The notes under the pieces are model-generated. The model worked only from the letters and a program-made list of their open reading frames with translations. It was not told where the DNA came from and made no database searches. A stretch of DNA of 64,000 bases from NCBI GenBank assembly GCA_004014935.1, contig CP025323.1, forward strand, positions 744,001 through 808,000, written 5' to 3'. Source of the stretch: Saccharomycopsis malanga. Taxonomy: Eukaryota > Ascomycota > Saccharomycetes > Ascoideales > Saccharomycopsidaceae. Made by a program: the position numbers and the translations under genes. Positions within the stretch are counted from its first letter, which is position 1. The number at the start of each line of letters is the position of its first letter. Positions 18,473-26,513 of this stretch are shown here, in pieces.

Positions 18473-20605
18473 ATGAAAGACATCATTATTGGACATGTCG
18501 GTGTCTGGTTTTGGCTCGCAGGCTTTTCACTAGCTGCTACTGTTGGCACACAGACCCTTGAGGATGGCTCGAAAGTGTATATGGTTAAGCAAGTAAATGA
18601 CACCACTGATGAGATTATGCATGTGCTTAATATGATTGGAGCTTTCCTAGTGATTGTCTCAATATTGAAGTATTTGGAGCTCTTAGACACCAACTACTGC
18701 ATAAAACTAATGCTTACGTATTTCAACCCTACTACAAGTTTTCTCTTAAAGCACTTGAAGTATTCACCTTTGGAGGAAAGCTCTTATTTTTCGTTTTTGA
18801 GCAACAACATTGTCATTTTACTTATAAACATACCTTTGCTCATGTTCAATCCATTGAGTCCTGTGATAAGCAAATTGTCTAGAATGTTCATCCGCATGTC
18901 AAAAAAGATTAGAAGGATAATTGTGCTTGTCAATAATTTCCTGGAGAGAGATAGTGAGGATTATTATAGCAACGAGAGCTATAGAACAAACACCTCAAGA
19001 ATCAGTTCTAATAAAAGATACGTGTTCGAGGAACGTAAAGGCTTTGACGAGGAAATAGATTTGGAGAGTCAATCCAGCAGAAATACAAGAGCCAATTCTC
19101 AAGTTTTCGATAATCATAACAACACCAATTTACAACCACCTATTAGCCATCATCCTAAAATGCAGGAAATGGGTGCTAATTTGAAAGCGGTAGTGTCAAA
19201 CACCTTATCGAGTATCAAATCACGGCTTGAATTGGATGACCAAGAAGAGACCTTGGAAAGAGACGAGGAATCACATAGTTCGTCGCTCAATGACTTGAAA
19301 GAACTTTTCACGATATTCAATACCAATAGAGCATTGAGATTGAACGAAGCACACATCAACGCTACGGCAGAACTTGATACTTTATACCGTTATATCATGC
19401 TGATCAAAAACTTAATGTCTTTTCTCAAAAACAACTATCCTGAGGTTTACACATGCTATATGCAACACTCCACTTGCAAGAAGTGTGGGCTGGGAATAGC
19501 AGGTGAGGATAACTGGCGATTCAAAAGAGTTGAGCAACATGGATTGACCTATATACACTTTGAATACTTCGTATTGAAAATTTATGCTTACTATTACCTC
19601 AATTTTGTTTTACAGACAATTAAAAATAATGAGCCTGAATTTGAAAACTTTGATACGGCGATATTCTTCATTCATAACATTTCCGCTGATAAGGCTCCAA
19701 TAACCAACTCTTCACATATGGGAAAGGCAACACAGTATTTTAATACGTTGGAGTCGCCTGTGCTTGAGATTCAGGACATTTTCAGAGTGATAAAGACCCA
19801 GAGTCCAAACGCCACACCGTACCAGTATCTAATCGAGATCTACATTGAGGATGTACATATAAGGCCTTTGCAATACAACTTCAATGAAGGTCTAATTCGC
19901 ATGAACCAATTTGAGGTCTACACTCTGGCTGGAGGGAAGAAAACCAAATGTAAAGCAAACTGTGAGTTGACAGTTAAACGGATAGCCACTTTCATCAGCA
20001 AGGCATCACATCCAAAAACATATTCTTTCACCAGTAAATTTAAAGAGTTAACCATCAGAAAGGCCAAGGCAGTGGACCGTGGCGAGTATTTCAATTTGCA
20101 AGAAGTGCACCAAAAGATAAACAATAATTTTGTGTATTGCATGTCACCGATAGTTGTTGAAGAAAAGGAAGAAGAGTTTAAACAAACACATCGCTATTTG
20201 GTTGAGCTTCTCATGGTGTTTGTAGACCGTATGATCTTTTACAAAGACTATGAATGGGGTCTTATTAGTCTGGATTTTGGAGGGTATTGTTGGCTATCTA
20301 TTTTAAAATCATTTCCAGACTCCAGATACTTGTTTTTTACCAAAACATGTGTGATGAACAACAAAGAGCTAAACATTCTTATTCTCGAAAGGCTTTCTAA
20401 AATGCATTTTCACGAGAGAAACAAGTTTCTTACTCTTCCTGTCATATACAATCCCTACTTTATCAATGTCAGCAACGATCTTGGTTCCGTCAATCTCTAC
20501 GACTTTATGTTGGCATCTGAGGACATCAACTTGGGACTCAACCCAAGTGCTCGAGACGATACTTTTGTCTCTAACATATATAGCTTGTATAGGAACTTAA
20601 GCTAG
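18473..20605 (+). CDS. Unrecognised 710-residue membrane protein
   Basis: I do not recognise this protein. The N-terminal 130 residues hold three hydrophobic segments (about 4-25, 48-68 and 108-126), so it is probably an integral membrane protein. A serine/asparagine-rich charged linker follows (150-290). The remaining 400 residues look like a folded soluble domain with one C-K-K-C pair (335-338) followed by aromatic-rich stretches (H-F-E-Y-F-V-L-K-I-Y-A-Y-Y-Y-L-N-F) and a conserved-looking end. The single CxxC is too little for a zinc finger unless it pairs with another molecule. It lies 134 bp before the GH28 gene in the same direction, between ATG7 and APL6, which suggests an accessory pair. 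Possible lineage-specific gene; function unknown. Confidence 0.75.
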   Translation: MKDIIIGHVGVWFWLAGFSLAATVGTQTLEDGSKVYMVKQVNDTTDEIMHVLNMIGAFLVIVSILKYLELLDTNYCIKLMLTYFNPTTSFLLKHLKYSPLEESSYFSFLSNNIVILLINIPLLMFNPLSPVISKLSRMFIRMSKKIRRIIVLVNNFLERDSEDYYSNESYRTNTSRISSNKRYVFEERKGFDEEIDLESQSSRNTRANSQVFDNHNNTNLQPPISHHPKMQEMGANLKAVVSNTLSSIKSRLELDDQEETLERDEESHSSSLNDLKELFTIFNTNRALRLNEAHINATAELDTLYRYIMLIKNLMSFLKNNYPEVYTCYMQHSTCKKCGLGIAGEDNWRFKRVEQHGLTYIHFEYFVLKIYAYYYLNFVLQTIKNNEPEFENFDTAIFFIHNISADKAPITNSSHMGKATQYFNTLESPVLEIQDIFRVIKTQSPNATPYQYLIEIYIEDVHIRPLQYNFNEGLIRMNQFEVYTLAGGKKTKCKANCELTVKRIATFISKASHPKTYSFTSKFKELTIRKAKAVDRGEYFNLQEVHQKINNNFVYCMSPIVVEEKEEEFKQTHRYLVELLMVFVDRMIFYKDYEWGLISLDFGGYCWLSILKSFPDSRYLFFTKTCVMNNKELNILILERLSKMHFHERNKFLTLPVIYNPYFINVSNDLGSVNLYDFMLASEDINLGLNPSARDDTFVSNIYSLYRNLS

Positions 20606-20739
20606 TTTCAATCCCCTCTTTATATTTCGCTGTAAAGCCTTTTCGGTTAATTGGCGCCTATCTTAGCCGATACCTATATATATAGTCGAGCGCCATGCTA
20701 AGTAAACATTGAGACGCTGCATAAATAACAGACCAAAGT

Positions 20740-22080
20740 ATGAATATTAGAATATCAAAGACAAACAAACCTGAAAACCATAATTTCACTAGCGAAATCC
20801 AGCTGGCTCTTGATACCATTAGGGATGATAATGGCGGAACCTTGGTTATTGGTCCTGGAACGTTTCAAATTGGCTCTATCCAACTATACTCGAACACTAC
20901 TTTGCAACTTGAGCCAGGTTCAATATTATTGGGAAGCAGTAACATCAAGGACTTTACAATAAAAACATTAACAGTTGCTGAACTCTCTTGTCAAGCCTTG
21001 ATATATTCTCGGTCTGCGTATAATGTAAAAATTACTGGCATCGGCGAAATCTACGGTAATGCGAAACACTATTTCGCCTCAGAGAAAGACAAATATGGCT
21101 ATAAATGTCCTCATCAACAACGGCCTCGAATGGTTGTATTTGAAGGCTGCGAGAATGTATATTTGGACGGGTTTAGTATTAAAGACGCTCCTATGTGGAC
21201 AGCCCATTTGGTTAGCTGTAGAAACGTAATTATTCATAATTTGACTTTTGACAACTCTTTGGACTTGCCCAATACTGACGCTTTGGATATTGACAGTTGC
21301 CAGCAAGTGGACATTTCACACTGTTACTTTTCGGCTGCTGACGATGCCATTTGTATTAAAACTACTGACAAATGTGGCAGCCAGTTTTCTGGGTTTCTTA
21401 CAGAGGCAAAGTCTATCACCATTGCCAATTGCACACTAAGATCCAAAAGCTGTGCTCTTAAAGTAGGGACTGAGACCTTTTACCATGTTACCGACTTAGT
21501 TGCCAGAAATGTGGTGATTTATGAGACCAACAGAGCGATTGGGCTTTTTGCCAGAGATGGGGGCTGTTTGAAAAGAATGACCTTTTCTCATTTCAAAATT
21601 GAAACTCGCTTCTCGGCTCCAGTCCATTGGGGTAAAGCAGATCCAATCCATATTTCACTACGCCCGCGGCTCGGCAATAGTGATCCAGGAACAGTTGAAT
21701 TTATTGACTTCAATCACTTTGAGATCAAGTGTAAAGGAGCAATCAATTTTTTCTCTAATGATCGTACAAAAATGAAAAGTATTACCTTGAAAAATATTAA
21801 CATACAACAAAGTGACGATCCAGATTCGTCAGAACGAGGTCTATACGATATAAGACCTCCTATCAATCCTGACAATCCAAATGGCATGGGTTTAGATAAT
21901 GCGTACTGTATTAATCCTCAAAATGGCCTTCCTTACGGGGTGGAATATTATAAAGGAGGATTGCCTGTTGTATACTGTTCATTGATGAATCAAGCTGAAC
22001 TAAAACTTGTTTGTATTAACGTCATCAGACCACCCCAATTGCCAAAAGACTGGAATAAAAATCATTTTGTCTATGTGTAA
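20740..22080 (+). CDS. GH28 polygalacturonase-family enzyme of bacterial type, without signal peptide
   Basis: A 446-residue right-handed beta-helix glycoside hydrolase of family 28 (pectin or rhamnogalacturonan breakdown). The domain starts almost at once (A-L-D-T-I-R-D-D-N-G-G-T-L-V-I-G-P-G-T-F). Catalytic acids are present: Asp180 in N-T-D (178-180) and the Asp201-Asp202 pair in A-A-D-D-A-I-C-I-K. The G-H-G and R-I-K motifs of fungal and plant enzymes are replaced by V-G-T-E-T and an H-W-G-K-A-D-P-I-H-I-S segment; both resemble the bacterial subgroup with W-W-G-x-G-E-P-I. There is no signal peptide, unlike secreted yeast Pgu1 (about 360 residues). So it is probably intracellular, acting on imported oligomers or another uronide. 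The last codons overlap the target-site duplication of SINE-like copy 3. Confidence 0.85.
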   Translation: MNIRISKTNKPENHNFTSEIQLALDTIRDDNGGTLVIGPGTFQIGSIQLYSNTTLQLEPGSILLGSSNIKDFTIKTLTVAELSCQALIYSRSAYNVKITGIGEIYGNAKHYFASEKDKYGYKCPHQQRPRMVVFEGCENVYLDGFSIKDAPMWTAHLVSCRNVIIHNLTFDNSLDLPNTDALDIDSCQQVDISHCYFSAADDAICIKTTDKCGSQFSGFLTEAKSITIANCTLRSKSCALKVGTETFYHVTDLVARNVVIYETNRAIGLFARDGGCLKRMTFSHFKIETRFSAPVHWGKADPIHISLRPRLGNSDPGTVEFIDFNHFEIKCKGAINFFSNDRTKMKSITLKNINIQQSDDPDSSERGLYDIRPPINPDNPNGMGLDNAYCINPQNGLPYGVEYYKGGLPVVYCSLMNQAELKLVCINVIRPPQLPKDWNKNHFVYV

Positions 22081-22229
22081 CTGGCCGAACGTAGAACCAC
22101 TGGTTAGTGAAACAGCCTGAAGCACGAGTTAGGCATAGTCTAGCGCTTACTACCTAGCCCATCGAGTGTTCAAATAAAAGGGTGAAGAACCCTTGAGTTA
22201 TCGAATTATTATTATTATTATTATGTGTA
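22072..22229 (+). mobile_element. SINE-like element copy 3, 5'-truncated and diverged, at the GH28 stop codon
   Basis: The sequence 22080-22221 aligns with the family body from the CTGAACGT block onward (GCCGAACGTAG, AGCACGAGTTAGGCATAG, TCTAGCGCTTACT, GCCCATCGAGTGTTCA), at about 70-75% identity by eye. It then runs into an (ATT)n tail, without the TAGACATAGCGCG block. The 8-bp direct repeats TATGTGTA (22072-22079) and TATGTGTA (22222-22229) flank it exactly. The left repeat contains all but the last base of the GH28 stop codon. It is older or from another subfamily than copies 1 and 6. Confidence 0.65.
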
Positions 22230-22299
22230 CTTAAAATTTATACGAAATATCTCTACAATACTACTGGAAAAATATTCGCACTTTATATTCAGGCTCGAA

Positions 22300-25017
22300 T
22301 TACTTCAAAAACTTGGCTTTTTCATCATCTTCTTCTGATTCTTCTTCATATTGATCACTATCCTCTTCACTCTGACTTTCCGCTTCGCTTTCACTCTCTT
22401 CTTCCTCACTTTCGGACAGTTCCTCGCTTGACTCTTGCTGAACAGCCTGTTTAACGGTTCTTTTTGGCCCCTGTTGTTTCAAATACTTTTTGTTTTTTGT
22501 TAGGATTTCTAGTTTGTCATCCTGGGTGCTTAAGAACTCATCCAAACTCTGCACTTTGTAATTGTTTTTCAAATTAAAATTTTTCACTGTCGTACCAGGT
22601 TTTCCAAAACGTCCGTAGGACACCGCATGGTTTGCGTTCTCATACTGTTGTTTTTTTTCAGAGCCTATGAAACTGCTTGACGAGATGGACTTGACATTAT
22701 TTTGAAACCCAGGCGTAATTTTAGCGTTTCTGATGGAGTCAGGTGGTAATTTAGACATTTCAGACCAAGAAGGAACGTTCATAAAAGCGACCAAGGATGG
22801 AATCAAAAGGTTCTGAAAGTTAGAAGTATCATCTGTGGAACCTGAGGCACCTGACTGGTCTTTGATCTCGTTAATTACACATTTAGGGACACTTAAGCCG
22901 CTATTGAGTCGTTTCTCACTGAATGAGTTCTTATTAGAAGGTTGGGGGGAAATTTCAACGTTTTCGTCCTGGGCAGCACTATCTTTATGATAACTGTAAT
23001 TGGTGATGATTCTTCTTATCTTGGATCCTGTTTCTGAGTCTTCAGGATAAAAATCATCGTCTAGTTTAGGTGATGCTAGATTGTTCAAGATTGGCTGGTT
23101 TGTAATAAGGATCAAAGGAACAGGTTTAGGAGCTTGCAAGATCAAATTAGCCATTTCGATTCGATCGGAATTCAACAACAGATAAAGCATTCTAGCTTGG
23201 TCTCTTATATCGTAGGAATTATCATATTTGGCCAAATTGACAGTATGGTTGAAAATGGCATACACAAAGTTGCCGGGAGTTTTAGGATAGGCATCCAAAG
23301 CCGCTGGATCATCCGCATGTTTTGTTTGATATTGTACCAAATCATAAGTGTAGTATTTGCATACCAATAGGAGTATGTTGTACCTTACTACCTGATCTTG
23401 GTATTTGAATGATTTGACCAAAACTCTGACAAAATCAGGAATAAACTTGGGGATGATATTGATAAACTCTCCTACAAGCCAGATGATTGAGGATTTGGCA
23501 TGAGCATTTAGCTCTATTTTGTTTGTAGTTATAATGTCGGAAAGACGTATAACGGACTTGATATTGTTTTCTGGAGATTGTTGAACCAAGTATCTTATGA
23601 CAGCCAAACACTCGTTTATAATGCGTGTATTTGAAGAGTTGTAGGCAGTCACAGTTTGTACTTGCTTTAAAAGCCAGCTTAGCACTTTTTTATTCCAATG
23701 TATATTGATCTGTGAGCATTTTCCAATGGTCTTGATAGCTTCTACTGCCAACTTATCATTTGTAATATTCAATGCGTAATATCTGAGTTCGTTGACGATG
23801 CTTTTTATGTTGTTTTCATTTATTATTAGCGAAAGTATGTTTAATTTTAGCTTGCCTACTTGTAAAGAGTCGTTAGGAAGCAAAAAGAAGGACTTATAAC
23901 TGTTTTGAAATAAAAGGGAGTCCTTCTTCAAAATAATGTAAAGTATGGTTTGCAATCTGAAAATCTTAATATTTTCGCTTAAATTGCTATTGAGGCGTCT
24001 TATTAGAATATTGTTGATGCGAAAATCTTTGAAAGTCTTGGATGGAGCCAAGAAAAAAAACGCTTTGGTGATGGAAAGTATCAAGGCTTCATTATTACTG
24101 AAAATTGAGTTTTTCATCGAGTTGAGAAACATTTCCAAATCAGGATGGAATTCCACATCGTATACAGGGTACAGAATGATTTCAAACTCATTGTCAGGCA
24201 AGTAGACAAACTCGTTGGAAGCCAAGTTGATGATTTTCGGTCTTGGCAAGAAAAGCCTAGAGTAGTTGGTCAACACATTGATGAGCACAATCTGGGTCCA
24301 TTCGTCAAATTCAGATAATAACGAACAATAATGTCTATATAAATCATGAATCAATTTGAAATTAGAAGGGCAAATGTTATAGTATGTCACAATGGCCGAG
24401 TTCAATACCAACAAACTGGAATCGTGAAGCAACTTGTGCAAATATTTGTTAATCAATAGGTTTTTGTTAGACTGGTCCAAGCTGGTACCCATCATGCTAA
24501 ATATTTTGGATATGGAAATTGCACAGGATCTTCTCACAATAGGTGATAAGTCATTGATGGAATTACCTACGGCCAACATACTGATGGAGATGATGGCAGG
24601 ATTGTTGATCGATGATATGATACGAAGTCCTAACGACCTTATCTGGGGATCCTTGTCATTCAATGACTTTTGGATGGAATTGATTGCCAACAAAATCAAA
24701 TCAGGATTAGCATCTGAATATCTCGCCAAATAGATATAGATCAACTTTCTGATTTTCAAGTTGGAGCTGTTGATATTCTTGATGACATACGGAAAAAACC
24801 TCGAAGCATCTTTACCAGTCGACATGTAGGATACAACCACTTTCAATCCATTCAAAACCTCTCTCTCGAACGATGAATCCAACAACTTGATTATCTCTTT
24901 GGGCTTGGATTGAGGCGGTGTCTCAGCCAACCTAGCTGCCGCAGACGCCGCGGCCTCCACCGTAAGGTCCTTTGCGGACTCTATCATATGCGATAACCTC
25001 GCAAACGGATCATTCAT
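22300..25017 (-). CDS. APL6: Apl6, beta subunit of the AP-3 adaptor complex
   Basis: 905 residues from the ATG at 25017 (M-N-D-P-F-A-R-L); the open frame extends 18 codons further upstream with a hydrophobic, unlikely start. AP-3 sorts cargo such as alkaline phosphatase from the Golgi to the vacuole. The adaptin trunk is clear: P-P-Q-S-K-P-K-E-I-I-K-L-L-D-S-S-F-E-R-E-V-L-N-G-L-K, then R-K-L-I-Y-I-Y-L-A-R-Y-S and D-P-Q-I-R-S-L-G-L-R. A hinge follows, ending in a very acidic serine/glutamate tail (about 860-905), as in fungal AP-3 beta, which lacks a full ear domain. It is convergent with the GH28 gene; 70 bp separate its stop from the SINE-like copy 3 repeat. Confidence 0.92.
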   Translation of the reverse strand: MNDPFARLSHMIESAKDLTVEAAASAAARLAETPPQSKPKEIIKLLDSSFEREVLNGLKVVVSYMSTGKDASRFFPYVIKNINSSNLKIRKLIYIYLARYSDANPDLILLAINSIQKSLNDKDPQIRSLGLRIISSINNPAIISISMLAVGNSINDLSPIVRRSCAISISKIFSMMGTSLDQSNKNLLINKYLHKLLHDSSLLVLNSAIVTYYNICPSNFKLIHDLYRHYCSLLSEFDEWTQIVLINVLTNYSRLFLPRPKIINLASNEFVYLPDNEFEIILYPVYDVEFHPDLEMFLNSMKNSIFSNNEALILSITKAFFFLAPSKTFKDFRINNILIRRLNSNLSENIKIFRLQTILYIILKKDSLLFQNSYKSFFLLPNDSLQVGKLKLNILSLIINENNIKSIVNELRYYALNITNDKLAVEAIKTIGKCSQINIHWNKKVLSWLLKQVQTVTAYNSSNTRIINECLAVIRYLVQQSPENNIKSVIRLSDIITTNKIELNAHAKSSIIWLVGEFINIIPKFIPDFVRVLVKSFKYQDQVVRYNILLLVCKYYTYDLVQYQTKHADDPAALDAYPKTPGNFVYAIFNHTVNLAKYDNSYDIRDQARMLYLLLNSDRIEMANLILQAPKPVPLILITNQPILNNLASPKLDDDFYPEDSETGSKIRRIITNYSYHKDSAAQDENVEISPQPSNKNSFSEKRLNSGLSVPKCVINEIKDQSGASGSTDDTSNFQNLLIPSLVAFMNVPSWSEMSKLPPDSIRNAKITPGFQNNVKSISSSSFIGSEKKQQYENANHAVSYGRFGKPGTTVKNFNLKNNYKVQSLDEFLSTQDDKLEILTKNKKYLKQQGPKRTVKQAVQQESSEELSESEEEESESEAESQSEEDSDQYEEESEEDDEKAKFLK

Positions 25018-25241
25018 TTTGCCTTGAAATACTACAATCTTATGGTAGATTATGTATAGTAAAATCACCAACTACATACATATTGTTTCTTTCATTTCCT
25101 CCCGCCCAAAAAATCACGTGCCCATTATCACTGATTTCATGGTAACGAGTGATACTTTGGCGAGTTATAGTTCAAAATAAATGGTAAAGATGGTAATATT
25201 ATTGTGTAATTAGTGCTTAAAAAAATTAATTACCAGCTGCT
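25018..25241. promoter_or_regulatory. Divergent APL6/CPD1 promoter
   Basis: A 224-bp shared promoter. It contains ATCACGTGCC at about 25114-25123, a Cbf1-type CACGTG core. No clear TATA element was seen. Confidence 0.4.
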
Positions 25242-26315
25242 ATGGGTACGTATATGTGTATTTTAGAGCTTCTACAATATGGCGACTAACCGGGCGCAGG
25301 CAATGCTTTATGGCTAGTTCCTAAGAACTATACTACGTTTAATGAATCAGTCAGCTCGTTGATTATTTCTCTACAGACTTTATTTGATGATGCCCCTATA
25401 TTTGATCCGCATATCACAATAACGTCTGGGATCACTGTGGAAACCAGCCGTGATGTCAGTGTAATATTGAATTCTGCGCTTGCTGCAATAAATTCTATCA
25501 AGCAGATCAACCAGCAGAGGCACGAACAGGTGAAAACGCCAAATGTCTCCCATTTTAATGATTCGACATCAGCTTCAACCTCAAAAACCAGCCTGAATTT
25601 ACAGTTTTCTTCTGATAATGGCTCTCCTTCGAGAGCGGACACCCCGGAACAGTCGCATGAGAAAAACAGCAACGCCTTATCGTCAGACCTCAATTTTTCC
25701 GACTATTTGATAATGTTTGACAAGCTAGTCTTTGGTAAAAAGTATTTTCAAAAGGTATATGTTCTGGCCTATCCAAACCCCGATTTGCTCTCGTTTGCCC
25801 GAATCATCCGGGAACTTTTTGTAGAGTTGCCATCTTTGAAGCGTAGATTGGCTGATCAAGAGCAAAAACATGAAAACACACTTCAAAGATCTGGTTCCAA
25901 AAAAGCTAAAGGTAGAGTCAGAAGCTTGTCAATACGTAGTAATAATAATGGAAATATAAACCATGGCGATAGTAATCCAGAGAATGCGTCTACTGTACCT
26001 AAAACCGTCTTAAACCCAAATGATCTTCCTACTCTTGCAATGCAGGCTGCTGAGGACTGGTCTATCAGCGAATTTAAACCCCATATGTCATTGGTATACT
26101 CGTCTACATACTCCATCAACTCCGCTTTGGAAAGAACCATCAAAACCAGAATTGAGGACCTTCTAAATGTGGCTATTGACCACAAGAACAGAATAATAGA
26201 CGTCAACCAAAACCTAGCTTGGCCTCCTGATGGATCGTTGAAATTGGTGCAATGCGAGGGCGACATCAAAGACTGGAAGGTGTTGGGCTCTGTTGATTAC
26301 CATTTGTCATCCTGA
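25242..26315 (+). CDS. CPD1: 2',3'-cyclic-nucleotide 3'-phosphodiesterase Cpd1 (one intron)
   Basis: A 2H-phosphoesterase that hydrolyses ADP-ribose 1'',2''-cyclic phosphate, a by-product of tRNA splicing. Both catalytic histidine motifs are visible: D-P-H-I-T-I-T-S and K-P-H-M-S-L-V-Y. The open frame lacks an ATG, but a tiny first exon restores it: ATGG (25242-25245), an intron of 72 nt (25246-25317; donor GTACGT, branch GACTAAC, acceptor TAG), then exon 2 in frame as M-V-P-K-N-Y-T-T-F-N-E-S-V-S-S-L-I-I-S-L-Q. The model gives 333 residues, longer than the 239 of S. cerevisiae owing to two serine-rich insertions. The donor differs from GTATGT at one base, so the first exon is an inference. 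Confidence 0.85.
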
Positions 26316-26513
26316 ACCCTTACATTATATTGTTTGTACTTGTACTATATATATTCATTGTTTTTTTATAAAAGTCATTAAATAAATCTATGTCAATAAA
26401 ACTCATTTCATAGCGTTCCAACTATACTTTTGTATCCATTAAATCTCAGATAGTCAACGACATTATACCATTGGTACTGATATTCAAATGATGCTCGTTA
26501 GATCCAATAGATG

